A DNA stretch of 64,000 nucleotides. Origin: Maledivibacter halophilus (lineage in GTDB: Bacteria; Bacillota; Clostridia; Peptostreptococcales; Caminicellaceae). The notes beneath the pieces are model-generated. The model made no database searches and had not been told where the DNA came from. It was given only the letters and a program-made list of their open reading frames with translations. Location of the stretch: positions 372,001-436,000 of the forward strand of contig NZ_FUZT01000002.1 in assembly GCF_900167445.1 (NCBI RefSeq), given 5' to 3'. The first letter of the stretch is position 1; every line of letters starts with the position of its first letter. This document shows, in pieces, positions 9,548 to 18,600 of this stretch. A program made the position numbers and the translations under genes.

Positions 9548-9596
9548 AAATTTCACAGAAAATAATGAAAGCCTTAGCATTTTTTCTGTGAAATTT
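9548..9596. terminator. Bidirectional terminator between ABC operon and splB
   Basis: A perfect 15-bp inverted repeat (AAATTTCACAGAAAA / TTTTCTGTGAAATTT) with a 19-nt loop lies between two convergent genes, ending 15 bp before the splB stop. A smaller dyad (GTTATC/GATAAC) lies just upstream at about 9513-9528. Confidence 0.75.
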
Positions 9597-9611
9597 ATAA
9601 TACTTTAATTT

Positions 9612-10637
9612 TTATGTAAAATATTCTACCTTTCCATTTGGAAAATAATTTTCTATCAAATTAATAATATATTCCTTTATTTCTTTAGCTTCTTCCTTTT
9701 GATAAATATATTTTACCCTACCATATTTACCGTATTTTTTCTTTCTAATATTTTCATCCATCTCCAGTTTTGTGTTTGGAAATCTTTCTAGAATAACTTT
9801 TTTAGCATTGCTGGTAAATCTATGCTGGATAAGCTCAAAGCTTATGGTTTCATTTTTAGCAAAGTTTATATGGCTGTGAAGATTTTCAAATAAATCCTTG
9901 TATTCTTTTTTCCAATTATCATGACGAATTATGGGGGCGATTATAAATCCAAGTGGATAATTTGCTTTTCCAATTTTCTCGGCAGCTGATAGTCTCTTCT
10001 CGAGATTATCAGTATTGTGTTCAAAATTATTTATTACATAATTAGAATTAATAGAGAATCTAAATCTAGTATGTCTATTGTGGGCAGCATTTAATATAGA
10101 GTCAACATTGGCAAACTTAGTTACAACCCTCAATCGACCTTTATCCTGTGCTGCGAAAAACTCTATGGTTTTCTTTAAAGTACCGGTTATATGTTCAACT
10201 GCTAAAGGATCTCCAGTACTTGCAGCTTCAAATACTGTAATTTTCGGAAGTCGTTTTTCAATGTATTTTTCTATTGTTTCAAATAGATCATTGGTATTTA
10301 CATAGACCCTTACATAAGGCCTTTTACCTTGGGTAGAAAAAAGATAACAATATTCACAATTCCCTGGGCAATTTGTCATAAGTGAAAACTGAAAATTGGC
10401 TGATGGCTTGCACACTTCGAGTTTCAAGCTTTTTTTAGTTCCTACTACTAAAGTTTTCTTGGCATTAGCAAATTTAGATTTTTCATTTTCACCTGGAATT
10501 CCCCTTACTTGATTATGAGAAGTAGTTTTCAAAATTTCGATATTTTTTTTTTGACAAAAGTCATATATTTTCCTGCCAAGAGGATATTCTAGTGCTAAAG
10601 ACTCAAAATAAACTCTATCGGGTATCCAAAGCTTCAT
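9612..10637 (-). CDS. splB: Spore photoproduct lyase (radical SAM)
   Basis: A 341-residue enzyme that directly reverses the thymine dimer (spore photoproduct) formed in UV-irradiated spore DNA, acting during germination. The radical-SAM cluster motif is Cys90-x3-Cys94-x2-Cys97 (TNCPGNCEYCYL), followed by the SPL-specific GKRPYVRVYVN. Length matches the family (about 340). It is a single minus-strand gene with a GGAG ribosome binding site upstream of the ATG and a terminator after the stop. Its presence is good evidence that the organism sporulates. Confidence 0.95.
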   Translation of the reverse strand: MKLWIPDRVYFESLALEYPLGRKIYDFCQKKNIEILKTTSHNQVRGIPGENEKSKFANAKKTLVVGTKKSLKLEVCKPSANFQFSLMTNCPGNCEYCYLFSTQGKRPYVRVYVNTNDLFETIEKYIEKRLPKITVFEAASTGDPLAVEHITGTLKKTIEFFAAQDKGRLRVVTKFANVDSILNAAHNRHTRFRFSINSNYVINNFEHNTDNLEKRLSAAEKIGKANYPLGFIIAPIIRHDNWKKEYKDLFENLHSHINFAKNETISFELIQHRFTSNAKKVILERFPNTKLEMDENIRKKKYGKYGRVKYIYQKEEAKEIKEYIINLIENYFPNGKVEYFT

Positions 10638-10935
10638 AAAAAACTCCTTTCTATAATAATTCTATTACTAACACTGTATAAGATATGGTTTTTCTATACC
10701 ACATAGGAACTTATATTCATTTATCTATTACGAAATAATATAATTTCCGTTATGTATTTCATAAAAATCCACACCTAAAAGCTATGAAGAAAATTTTGAT
10801 TAATTTGCGTAATCACATATTTATATAATTATTAACAAATATTTTTGGTATATTTATTAATATTGTTTACAATTTTGACGAAATTATATGTGAAAGATTA
10901 AATGTATATTTAAAAAATCATAAAGTTCATAGAAG

Positions 10936-11033
10936 TTGGGAAATTGCATAATTACTTCTTATAAAAGCCACTATACTGTATCTAGTTTAAAAATTTCTAA
11001 TATAAAGCATGACGAGTTAAATTATGCAGTTAT
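10936..11033 (+). repeat. Intergenic palindromic element, copy A
   Basis: The left end reads GGGAAATTGCATAATTAC and the right end GTTAAATTATGCAGTTAT, an imperfect terminal inverted repeat. The interior (CTTCTTATAAAAG then CTAGTTTAAAAATTTC) aligns with copies B and F in the same orientation. It lies directly upstream of the coiled-coil gene. The rest of the 10638-11089 interval is AT-rich and holds nothing else I recognise. Confidence 0.65.
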
Positions 11034-11089
11034 ATCAAGTATATATAAGGGAAATAGAATTCAATAAAAATTATAGGGGAGAAGTATAT

Positions 11090-11686
11090 ATGACAAAAGA
11101 AATAAATCTTGATGTAAATATAATTAAGAAAAACAAAATTCCTGTTTTAGTAAAGAGTAGTGAATGGAAAAAACTATTTGATAAAAGCATGACAAAAACT
11201 ATGAGGAAATTGGCAGATAAATTAGAAGATCTCGTTAATGAAGAAAAAGAGATTATAAAGCAATTAAAGAAAGCAAAAAAAGAGAAGAAAAAATTAATGA
11301 ATAAAGTTTTAAAGCTTTCCGATGAAGCCAATTCAAATAATAGTAGTTCGGCCTTAATAGAATTGGAAAATACTAAAAATAGAATATTGGAAGTTAATGA
11401 TGAATTAGATGAATTAAGATTTAGATTAGAGATGTTACCAAAGGAAATTCATGATACAAATTATGAATTACTTAAAGAAACAATTGTTATTTCTTATGAG
11501 GATATTACTCAAGGAAAAAAGAAAATTAATTATTTAGATAAAGAAATTGAGGCTATAAGGAAGAGTTTGGGTGAAATGTGGGAGGAAAAATTTTCTAAGG
11601 AAAAAAGGATAAATGAACTTTATCTATATTTACATGGAACATTGGGTCACGAAGAAACAGATAAGATGGATAGGAGATTTTTATAA
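11090..11686 (+). CDS. Hypothetical coiled-coil protein
   Basis: A 198-residue protein that I do not recognise. The frame extends upstream to an ATG at 11024 inside the copy A repeat. The ATG at 11090, preceded by AGGGGAG at good spacing, is the better start. The protein has no signal peptide or membrane segment. After a short basic head (MTKEINLDVNIIKK), residues about 40-185 are almost entirely charged helix with heptad patterns (EIIKQLKKAKKEKKKL, LDELRFRLEML, YLDKEIEAIRKSL), so a long coiled coil is likely. It stands alone, bracketed by repeat copies A and B in the same orientation. Function is unknown. Confidence 0.7.
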   Translation: MTKEINLDVNIIKKNKIPVLVKSSEWKKLFDKSMTKTMRKLADKLEDLVNEEKEIIKQLKKAKKEKKKLMNKVLKLSDEANSNNSSSALIELENTKNRILEVNDELDELRFRLEMLPKEIHDTNYELLKETIVISYEDITQGKKKINYLDKEIEAIRKSLGEMWEEKFSKEKRINELYLYLHGTLGHEETDKMDRRFL

Positions 11687-11720
11687 TTTTTTGTTTTATA
11701 AAAAATAAAAAGGATATTAA

Positions 11721-11884
11721 ATGAGCAAATTGCATAATTATCTTCCCCAAAAATTATCTACTACATATAGTTTTAAAATCTTCAAAGTCATACCATCGAA
11801 ATATATTTAATTCTAAATAATTAAATTAAGGATAATATTCGCATATGCAACCAAGCCAAATTAGAGTTATGGAATTTCTTCAAA
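11721..11884 (+). repeat. Intergenic palindromic element, copy B
   Basis: Starts ATGAGCAAATTGCATAATTA and ends AGAGTTATGGAATTTCTTCAA. The interior CTACTACATATAGTTTTAAA matches copy F and the reverse complement of copy D closely. It fills most of the gap between the coiled-coil gene and the acpS terminator and is the longest copy in the window. Confidence 0.75.
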
Positions 11885-11930
11885 TATAAAGTATATTAGT
11901 CAGATTTAAAAATCTAAGGAATATTTTTTA

Positions 11931-11968
11931 AAAAAACCTTCAAGTACTTATGAATTTGAAGGTTTTTT
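11931..11968 (+). terminator. Terminator upstream of acpS
   Basis: A perfect 13-bp stem (AAAAAACCTTCAA / TTGAAGGTTTTTT) with a 12-nt loop. It separates the coiled-coil gene and repeat B from the acpS operon, and symmetric A and T tracts would let it work from either side. Confidence 0.8.
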
Positions 11969-12015
11969 CTATTGTAATAATTGGGTATAATTATATTAAT
12001 TGAGGAGTGAGTTAA

Positions 12016-12381
12016 GTGATTAAAGGAATAGGAATAGATATCATAGAAATAGAAAGAATAAGAAAAGCATTTAAAAACAAAAAATTTGAAAAAAGAATTT
12101 TTACAAAAAATGAAATTGAGTACTTTAAAAGTATAAACTATAATATATATACTATTGCAGGAACCTTTGCTTCAAAGGAAGCCATTGTTAAAACTTTTGG
12201 AACTGGATTAAGAGGTTTTAAATGGGTTGATGTAGAAATAGTTAGAGACGGTTTTGGAAAACCAATGGTCACTCTATATGGAGGGGCCAAAGAAATTGCA
12301 AATGAAAAGGGGATATCAAATATTGAACTATCAATATCTCATTGTAGAGAATATGCAGTGGCCCAAGCTATAGGTGTATAG
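12016..12381 (+). CDS. acpS: Holo-[acyl-carrier-protein] synthase
   Basis: A 121-residue enzyme that transfers 4'-phosphopantetheine from CoA to Ser of apo-ACP for fatty acid synthesis. Metal-binding Asp8 lies in GIGIDIIEIERI and Glu55 in FASKEAIVKTFGTG, and the length is typical. A GTG start follows GAGGAGTGAG. It heads a plus-strand cluster that parallels the acpS-ydcC-alr-ndoAI-ndoA order of Bacillus, here with nnr and a CBS gene inserted. Confidence 0.96.
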   Translation: MIKGIGIDIIEIERIRKAFKNKKFEKRIFTKNEIEYFKSINYNIYTIAGTFASKEAIVKTFGTGLRGFKWVDVEIVRDGFGKPMVTLYGGAKEIANEKGISNIELSISHCREYAVAQAIGV

Positions 12382-12416
12382 GAAACTACAAAATCTACTG
12401 AATAAGAGGTGTTAAA

Positions 12417-13988
12417 ATGAAAGTTGTTTTAAATGATGAAATGAGATTAATAGATAAAATTTCAATGGAAAAGTATGGGGTTCCTGGAGTTGTCCTTATG
12501 GAGAATGCTGGAGTGTCTGTAGTTAATGAAATAATAGATAATTTTAACTTGGATTATAAATTTACAATAGTTTGTGGAAAAGGGAATAATGGAGGAGATG
12601 GCTTTGTAGTTGCAAGACATTTACATAATAAAGGCTATAAATTAAACATATTCGTTTTGGGAGATAAAAAAGCCATTAAAGGCGATGCATTAATTAATTA
12701 TGAAATATTGACTAAACTAGGCATAGGTATAAAAGAAATAAAAAATGATGATACTCTTATTCAACTCAAAGAAAGTATAATAAGCTATCCAATAGTAATT
12801 GATGCTCTATTTGGTACGGGACTGAGCAAGGAGGTACAAGGAATATCAAAAAAAGCCATTAATATCATTAATAAATATAGTAAATATACTATATCTATTG
12901 ATATACCATCAGGAGTGGGAGGAAATGACGGGAAAATTTTTGGCACCCCTGTAGAAGCAAATAAAACTGTTACTCTCTGTTTACCTAAATGTGGGAATCT
13001 GGTTTATCCTGGGGCGGAATATAATGGAAAGCTTGTTATTAAAGATATTGGAATACCAAATGAAGCTATAGAAGATATAGAGCTGAAGAATAATTTAATA
13101 GATATAGATATTGTAAGGCAGGGATTACCCTCTAGAAAAAAAGATACACATAAAGGAAGTTATGGTAAGGCGAATATTATTGCAGGTTCTTTTGGAATGA
13201 CAGGAGCAGCTATTTTGGCATGTAAGTCAGCCCTTAGAACTGGTACAGGATTACTTAAATTATATGTTGGTGAGAGTATAAATCACATAGTAAAAACTGG
13301 GGTGCCTGAGGTTATTACTGTTCCTTTACAGGAAATGAGAAAGGGAGTTATAGGAATAAATCATATAGAAAAAATTATTAAAGATTCAAAAGAAGCAAAT
13401 GTATTAGCAATTGGACCAGGTTGTGGTAATACATCAGAGTTAGCTGAAATAATAAAGCAGGTATTGGTCAAAGTTGATATTCCTATAGTAATAGATGCCG
13501 ATGGATTAAATGTTTTATCAAGGGATAAAGAATGGTTTTTAGAGAAAAAGTCAAAAATAGTTATTACCCCCCATATAGGTGAAATGTCAAGGCTAACAAA
13601 TATGGACATAGAAGAAATAAGATATGATTTAATTAAGGTAGCAAAGGATTTTGCTATAAAATGGGGAGTTATAGTTGTTTTAAAGGGAGCAAGTACTATA
13701 ATAGCTTCACCAGAAGGAGAGATATTCATTAATGTAAAGGGAAATCCTGGTATGGCCACTGCAGGAAGTGGTGATGTATTGACAGGCATTATAACAGGAC
13801 TTATTGCTCAAGGACTAGAGCCTCTAAAGGCTGCAATAACAGCTGTATATGTGCATGGACTTACAGGAGATAAGGTTGCTCGTGATAAAGGAGAATACGG
13901 ATTATTAGCAGGTGATTTAGTTGAATATCTTCCATATACTATAAAGGATATAGTAGAGGATAATGATTCTATATGTAAAACTTTTTGA
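12417..13988 (+). CDS. nnr: Bifunctional NAD(P)HX epimerase / ADP-dependent dehydratase
   Basis: A 523-residue repair enzyme for hydrated NADH and NADPH. The N-terminal YjeF_N epimerase domain (about 1-215) has the nucleotide-binding GKGNNGGDGFVVARHL. The C-terminal ribokinase-like dehydratase domain (about 225-515) has GPGCGN, PIVIDADGLN, ITPHIGEM and GNPGMATAGSGDVLTGII. Both halves are full length, as usual for the fused form. It begins 35 bp after acpS with an AAGAGGTG ribosome binding site; acpS-nnr adjacency is common in clostridia. Confidence 0.95.
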   Translation: MKVVLNDEMRLIDKISMEKYGVPGVVLMENAGVSVVNEIIDNFNLDYKFTIVCGKGNNGGDGFVVARHLHNKGYKLNIFVLGDKKAIKGDALINYEILTKLGIGIKEIKNDDTLIQLKESIISYPIVIDALFGTGLSKEVQGISKKAINIINKYSKYTISIDIPSGVGGNDGKIFGTPVEANKTVTLCLPKCGNLVYPGAEYNGKLVIKDIGIPNEAIEDIELKNNLIDIDIVRQGLPSRKKDTHKGSYGKANIIAGSFGMTGAAILACKSALRTGTGLLKLYVGESINHIVKTGVPEVITVPLQEMRKGVIGINHIEKIIKDSKEANVLAIGPGCGNTSELAEIIKQVLVKVDIPIVIDADGLNVLSRDKEWFLEKKSKIVITPHIGEMSRLTNMDIEEIRYDLIKVAKDFAIKWGVIVVLKGASTIIASPEGEIFINVKGNPGMATAGSGDVLTGIITGLIAQGLEPLKAAITAVYVHGLTGDKVARDKGEYGLLAGDLVEYLPYTIKDIVEDNDSICKTF

Positions 13989-14042
13989 TTAGGTTCCCAT
14001 GTGATAAAGGTACCAGCATCCTAATGTGAAAGGAGAAAAAAT

Positions 14043-14489
14043 ATGAAGGCTAGAGATATTATGAATGAGAATGTTATAACAGTTAGTGCTGAGGATAATG
14101 TGGATTATCTTGTGAAAATATTGCTAGATAATAAAATAAGTGGAGCTCCTGTTGTTGATGAGGAGCAAAAAGTTATTGGAATAGTCACTGAAGCAGATTT
14201 AATATATCCGGAAAAAAGTATTCATTTACCTGCTTTTATTCCGGTTTTAGATGGAATAATATTTTTAGAGAGCTTTAAAAAGCTAGAGAAAGAAATTAAG
14301 AAAATGACAGCTTATAAAGTTAAAGATGTTATGGTGAAAAATGTTGTTACTGTAGGTGAGGATACAGATTTACAGGAGATAGTAAATATATTACTCAATA
14401 AAAAAATAAATAGAGTTCCCGTGGTAAATAGCAATAATAAATTGGTAGGAATAGTAACAAGAAGTAATATTTTGAAGCATATCTATTAA
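14043..14489 (+). CDS. Tandem CBS-domain protein
   Basis: A 148-residue soluble protein made of two CBS domains (about 1-60 and 88-148; motifs ARDIMNENVITVSAEDNV and VKDVMVKNVVTVGEDTDL, each ending in VIGIVTEADL- or LVGIVTRSNIL-type segments). Such stand-alone CBS pairs usually bind adenine nucleotides and regulate a partner. No partner is evident here, and the specific ligand and role are unknown. A strong AAAGGAG ribosome binding site precedes the ATG. Confidence 0.88.
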   Translation: MKARDIMNENVITVSAEDNVDYLVKILLDNKISGAPVVDEEQKVIGIVTEADLIYPEKSIHLPAFIPVLDGIIFLESFKKLEKEIKKMTAYKVKDVMVKNVVTVGEDTDLQEIVNILLNKKINRVPVVNSNNKLVGIVTRSNILKHIY

Positions 14490-14540
14490 GAGAAAGACAT
14501 AAAAATAAATATATACATAATCTATCTTAGAGGTGGTGTT

Positions 14541-15161
14541 TTGAAAAATAAGTTAATTTTAATCATTCTTTTTGCCATTTTATTATTGGCTGGATGTAGT
14601 GAGAAAACTGATAAAGAAATATTTTATGATGCTCAAAAGAAAATAGTAGGGATAGAAACATATATATGCACAGCTGATATTACAGTATATGGTAATAAAA
14701 AACCGCAAAAATATACTGTCAAACAGTGGTTTAAAGCTCCAGATAAATGTAGAATAGAGATACAGAGTCCAGAGAGCTTAAGAGGAAAAAAAACGATATA
14801 TAATGGTAAAAGAGCATGGGTTAGCCATCCTAAAATTGGTCAAGAATGGTTAATGGAGAAGTTTTCAAGCTCCATGGAAAAGAAAATGTTTTTAGGTCAC
14901 TTTATAAATAATTTTTTAAATACAGAAAATGCAACAATAAGTAGAAAAATTATTAATGATGAAGATTATATAGTGATGGAAACTGAAATACCCGGAAATC
15001 ATCCTTACTTCAATAAAGAAAAACTTTTGTTTGATACAAAACAATATTATCCCTACAGACTTCAGGTTTTTGATATAGAAGACGATGTTAGAATTGATGT
15101 AAAATTTTTAAGTTTCAGTTATAATGAAAGTATAGATGATAAGATATTTAATATAAGATAA
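14541..15161 (+). CDS. GerS/YdcC-type LolA-like sporulation lipoprotein
   Basis: A 206-residue lipoprotein with a TTG start after AGAGGTGG, a hydrophobic signal at residues 1-17 and the lipobox LLLAGC. The mature part is LolA-like beta-sheet sequence (TADITVYG, QWFKAPDKCRIE, KKTIYNGKRAWV). In Clostridioides difficile the germination lipoprotein GerS, needed for spore cortex modification, is encoded beside an alanine racemase. In Bacillus the related ydcC sits between acpS and alr. The same adjacency here (alr begins 20 bp later) supports the call. Function in this organism is inferred. Confidence 0.72.
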   Translation: MKNKLILIILFAILLLAGCSEKTDKEIFYDAQKKIVGIETYICTADITVYGNKKPQKYTVKQWFKAPDKCRIEIQSPESLRGKKTIYNGKRAWVSHPKIGQEWLMEKFSSSMEKKMFLGHFINNFLNTENATISRKIINDEDYIVMETEIPGNHPYFNKEKLLFDTKQYYPYRLQVFDIEDDVRIDVKFLSFSYNESIDDKIFNIR

Positions 15162-15181
15162 ATTGCAATTGGAGGGATAAT

Positions 15182-16357
15182 ATGCAAAGAACAAAAGAAC
15201 TAAGACCTGTATGGGCAGAAATTAATCTCGATAATTTAGCTCATAATATGAGAGAGGTTAAAAGGGTTGTTAAAGAAGGAATAATGATTACAGCGGTAAT
15301 TAAAGCGGATGGATATGGACATGGGGCTGTTCAAATAGGTAAAACCTTACTTGAAAATGGAGCGGATAGATTTGCAGTGGCAACTCTTTCAGAGGCTATA
15401 CAACTTAGGAAAAGCTATAAAGATATTCCAATTCTCATATTAGGATATACTCCTGATGATAGTGCACAGCTTGTAGTAGAATATAATATTATTCAAACTA
15501 TTTACACATATGAACAAGCTGTGGCTTATTCTAAAAAAGCTCAGGAATTAGATAGTGAAGTTAAGATACATATAAAAATAGATACTGGTATGAGCAGACT
15601 GGGAATGAGAGCAGATGAAGAGACAATTAAAGTAATAAAAGAAATTAGTAGGCTACCTAATATTGTAATTGAAGGATTATTTACTCATTTTGCCGTTGCT
15701 GATGAGTTTGAAAAGGAATTTACATATGAGCAAGCTAAGAAATTTAATTTCGTTTGCAATTCTTTGGAAAAAGAGGATGTAAATATTCCAATAAAGCATG
15801 TATCAAATAGTGCAGCCATAATAGATTTGCCTGAAATGAACTATAATATGGTTAGGGCAGGTATTATGCTTTATGGATTATATCCTTCCAGGGAAGTTGA
15901 TACAAAAAAGGTTAGGCTAAGAGAAGTTATGTCTTTAAAAGTAAAGATTTCATATGTAAAAGAGATTGAAAAGGGAACTGGAGTTAGCTATGGGTTATTA
16001 TATAAAGCAGATAAAAAGACGAAAATTGCAACTCTTCCAATTGGATATGCTGATGGATATAGCAGATTATTAACTGGCAAAGCCAAAGCACTTGTAAAAG
16101 GTAAAAAAGTTCCTGTTATTGGAAGAATATGTATGGATCAATGTATGATTGAAGTTACTGGACTTGACGTCAATGTAGGAGATGAAGTAATATTATTTGG
16201 AAATGATGGTAATAATAACATAGCAATTGATGAAATAGCTGAGAGTTTAAATACAATCAATTATGAAGTAGTTTGTATGATAAGCAAGAGGGTTCCAAGG
16301 GTATATGTTAAAAATAATGATATAATTGACGTTATGGATAATGTACTAAAATTGTAA
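15182..16357 (+). CDS. alr: Alanine racemase
   Basis: A 391-residue PLP enzyme interconverting L- and D-alanine, used for peptidoglycan and possibly for control of spore germination. The PLP lysine is Lys41 in AVIKADGYGHG. IDTGMSRLGMR, the catalytic-Tyr region GVSYGLLY, and IGRICMDQCMIEVT are all present, with normal family length. It follows the GerS-like lipoprotein closely, so co-transcription is likely. Confidence 0.97.
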   Translation: MQRTKELRPVWAEINLDNLAHNMREVKRVVKEGIMITAVIKADGYGHGAVQIGKTLLENGADRFAVATLSEAIQLRKSYKDIPILILGYTPDDSAQLVVEYNIIQTIYTYEQAVAYSKKAQELDSEVKIHIKIDTGMSRLGMRADEETIKVIKEISRLPNIVIEGLFTHFAVADEFEKEFTYEQAKKFNFVCNSLEKEDVNIPIKHVSNSAAIIDLPEMNYNMVRAGIMLYGLYPSREVDTKKVRLREVMSLKVKISYVKEIEKGTGVSYGLLYKADKKTKIATLPIGYADGYSRLLTGKAKALVKGKKVPVIGRICMDQCMIEVTGLDVNVGDEVILFGNDGNNNIAIDEIAESLNTINYEVVCMISKRVPRVYVKNNDIIDVMDNVLKL

Positions 16358-16418
16358 TGCAAATAATTTAAAATATCTAAAAATCAAATATAAACATATG
16401 TATAAAAAATTGTTGAGA

Positions 16419-16448
16419 TTGACACACTTATACTAAATAGTATATAAT
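16419..16448 (+). promoter_or_regulatory. Predicted sigma-A promoter of ndoAI-ndoA
   Basis: A consensus TTGACA and a perfect TATAAT are separated by 18 bp, in the 164-bp gap between alr and the antitoxin gene. This is one of the clearest housekeeping promoters in the window and suggests that the toxin-antitoxin pair has its own transcript. Confidence 0.75.
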
Positions 16449-16521
16449 GTTACCATCTATGAAGAAAAATTTTATATAGTTATTTTTTGTTTGTTTATTA
16501 ATATTCTCCTGGAGGTGCAGT

Positions 16522-16800
16522 ATGGCTGAAACAAAGAAAATAATGGTATGCGTGCCCAATTCTTTACTTGAGGAAGTTGACTACATAGTAAAATTAGAAA
16601 AGAGAAATAGAAGTGAATTTATCAGAGAAGCCATGAAAGCATATTTAAGGGAGAGAAAAAAAATGGAAATGAGAGAAACGATGAAAATTGGATATAAAGA
16701 TATGGCCACTTTAAATTTGGTCTATGCTGAAATGGGTATTGATATAGATTTATGTTGTCTTAAAAAATATGAAGATGAGCTTGCTGCGGAGTGTGAGTAG
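16522..16800 (+). CDS. ndoAI: Antitoxin EndoAI/MazE-like, ribbon-helix-helix
   Basis: A 92-residue CopG-type ribbon-helix-helix protein ([16 protein letters not shown], then [18 protein letters not shown]). This is the pattern of the Bacillus EndoAI antitoxin, which neutralises the NdoA endoribonuclease through its C-terminal tail. A GGAGGTG ribosome binding site precedes the ATG. The toxin start lies one base after its stop, so translation is coupled. Confidence 0.9.
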   Translation: MAETKKIMVCVPNSLLEEVDYIVKLEKRNRSEFIREAMKAYLRERKKMEMRETMKIGYKDMATLNLVYAEMGIDIDLCCLKKYEDELAAECE

Positions 16801-16801
16801 A

Positions 16802-17152
16802 TTGATAATTCGAAGAGGAGATATATTTTATGCAGACCTAAGCCCTGTTGTTGGTTCAGAACAAGGAGGGGTGCGTCCAGTACTTGTTATTCAAAATGAT
16901 ATAGGAAACAAATATAGTCCCACTGTTATTATTGCAGCAATAACTTCGCAGATTAATAAGGCCAAGCTGCCTACCCATATAGAAATAAGTGGGAAAAAAT
17001 ATGGTATACCAAAGGACTCAGTAATACTTTTAGAACAAGTTAGGACTATAGACAAAAGAAGATTTATTGAAAAGATTTGTAAGCTTGATGAAGAAATGAT
17101 GAATAAAGTTAATGAAGGCTTGATGATAAGTCTTGGACTTGTAGAAATATAG
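16802..17152 (+). CDS. ndoA: Endoribonuclease toxin NdoA/MazF
   Basis: A 116-residue MazF/PemK-family mRNA interferase. The frame can be read from upstream codons, but alignment with Bacillus NdoA (which begins MIVKRGD) points to the TTG at 16802, giving (M)[18 protein letters not shown]. Conserved family features are [32 protein letters not shown] and [14 protein letters not shown]. The pair sits in the same position after alr as in Bacillus, so it is a core chromosomal module and not an acquired defence island. Confidence 0.94.
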   Translation: MIIRRGDIFYADLSPVVGSEQGGVRPVLVIQNDIGNKYSPTVIIAAITSQINKAKLPTHIEISGKKYGIPKDSVILLEQVRTIDKRRFIEKICKLDEEMMNKVNEGLMISLGLVEI

Positions 17153-17198
17153 AGCAAAAGCTCCTTATTTATAAAAAAGGGTTTTTGCTTTTTCTTTT
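17153..17198 (+). terminator. Terminator after ndoA
   Basis: AGCAAAA and TTTTGCT arms enclose a loop of about 23 nt and are followed by a T-rich tract (TTTTTCTTTTTC). Stem strength is moderate. Confidence 0.6.
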
Positions 17199-17395
17199 TC
17201 ATAAAGGATACTATTTAAAGTCTTATATCAATATTTTATAATATTAAGAAATTATTTTTTAATAGCCCTTATGAGAATATTTATGTTAAAATGTAAAGGG
17301 ACATAAGAATAGTGATAACTGATTCTAAGGCAAAATTCAAGATTAAATAATATCTGTCCATAATAAATATTATATTAATACTTAGGAGGGAATTT

Positions 17396-17962
17396 ATGAA
17401 TAAAATAAAGCCTAAGAAGTCATTAGCTATATGTTTATCTACAATTGCTTTAGCGGGCAGTTTTTTCGTAATTAGTGGAAGTGGATTTATGGGGCCAGGT
17501 TCTGATGATGATCCAATAGTGACTCTGAGCTATGTTGAAAAGAGGATAGAACAAATTAAATATTACATAAATCAAAATATTGAAACAATAAATAATGAAA
17601 CAATGGGATTAAAAACAAGAGTGAAAGAGCTTGAAGGACAGAGTAACAAATCAAATTTGATTCCAAATGAATCCAATATCTCAGTGGCAGCTTCACCATC
17701 TAAATTTGAAGTTGTTGCTATAGAAGCTGGGCAAATACTTAAACTCGGTGAAAGTAGTGAAGTGATTTGGCGTTCAGGTAAAGCTACTGCTATAGCCAGT
17801 GAAAATGGAGGGCTTTTAGATGTTACTATAGGAAAGGATATTAAAACAGGAGAAGAAATACCTCTCCATCATTTATTAATAATACCAAGAAATGATGGAA
17901 GAGGAATGACAGTAACAGCTAAATCCTTTGTTATGATAAAGGGCACTTATGCTATTCAATAG
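17396..17962 (+). CDS. Exported protein of unknown function, polysaccharide cluster
   Basis: A 188-residue protein with an N-terminal basic stretch and a hydrophobic segment at about 12-32, consistent with a signal peptide or anchor. It continues with an acidic linker (GPGSDDDP), a short coiled coil at about 45-75 (YVEKRIEQIKYYINQN) and a C-terminal beta-rich domain from about 100 (FEVVAIEAGQILKLG, EVIWRSGKATAIAS). I do not recognise the family. It precedes DUF4330 and wall-polymer genes, so a cell-envelope role is plausible. A strong TTAGGAGGG ribosome binding site precedes the ATG. Confidence 0.75.
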   Translation: MNKIKPKKSLAICLSTIALAGSFFVISGSGFMGPGSDDDPIVTLSYVEKRIEQIKYYINQNIETINNETMGLKTRVKELEGQSNKSNLIPNESNISVAASPSKFEVVAIEAGQILKLGESSEVIWRSGKATAIASENGGLLDVTIGKDIKTGEEIPLHHLLIIPRNDGRGMTVTAKSFVMIKGTYAIQ

Positions 17963-18068
17963 AGAGTATATGAATACAATAACCTTTTCAAAAGAAATGA
18001 AATAATAACCAACTCTGAAGTATTATGAGCTTTAGTGTTGATTATCGATATAAGGAGGACTGATTATA

Positions 18069-18551
18069 ATGATTATAGATTCAAAAGGAAAACTGTTTGG
18101 CATAATTAACGTAATAGATTTGACTATATTATTATTAATAATTGTTTTAATAGGAGGAGGAGCATATAAACTTAGCAGTTTAAAAGACTTATCCATAGAG
18201 GACCAGAAACCCATAAAGGTTGTTATTGAATTTGAAGAAGGGAATAAAGGACTTATAGATGCCATAAAAGAAGGAGATATTTTATTTGACTCTGTTAGAG
18301 GAACAGAATTCGGAAAGGTAGTTGATAAGACTATAACTCCCCATAGAGAACATGTTATAGGGAAGGATGGAAAAGTGGAATATAAGGAGATACCGGGAGC
18401 TTTTGATGGTGAAATAAGGCTTGATTCAATGGCATTAATAAATGAGGACGGTTATTTAGTAGCTACAAAGCCATTATACATCGGTTCGGAACTAAGGCTA
18501 AAATCAACTAAATATGTATTTGACTGCAAGGTATTAAATATCGAGGAATAA
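18069..18551 (+). CDS. DUF4330-type membrane-anchored protein
   Basis: A 160-residue protein with the hallmark opening MIIDSKGKLFGIINVIDL followed by one transmembrane helix (about 16-33) and an extracellular beta-type domain. DUF4330 proteins are found beside exopolysaccharide and wall-polymer genes in Firmicutes; their function is unknown. A second member is encoded at 21907, so two copies flank the polymerase and glycosyltransferase genes. The AAGGAGG ribosome binding site fits the chosen ATG. Confidence 0.8.
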   Translation: MIIDSKGKLFGIINVIDLTILLLIIVLIGGGAYKLSSLKDLSIEDQKPIKVVIEFEEGNKGLIDAIKEGDILFDSVRGTEFGKVVDKTITPHREHVIGKDGKVEYKEIPGAFDGEIRLDSMALINEDGYLVATKPLYIGSELRLKSTKYVFDCKVLNIEE

Positions 18552-18600
18552 TTATTTCCTTAATTAATTTATGATATTGTAAGGTTTAGGAGTTGATACT

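Noticed and set aside
10078..10305. Small plus-strand frame within splB
   Set aside because: Antisense shadow of a conserved radical-SAM enzyme with no ribosome binding site and no recognisable product.
16522..17152. Toxin-antitoxin pair as a mobile or phage-defence island
   Set aside because: The pair is the conserved chromosomal ndoAI-ndoA in its usual place after alr, with base use like its neighbours, so it is not evidence of transfer.
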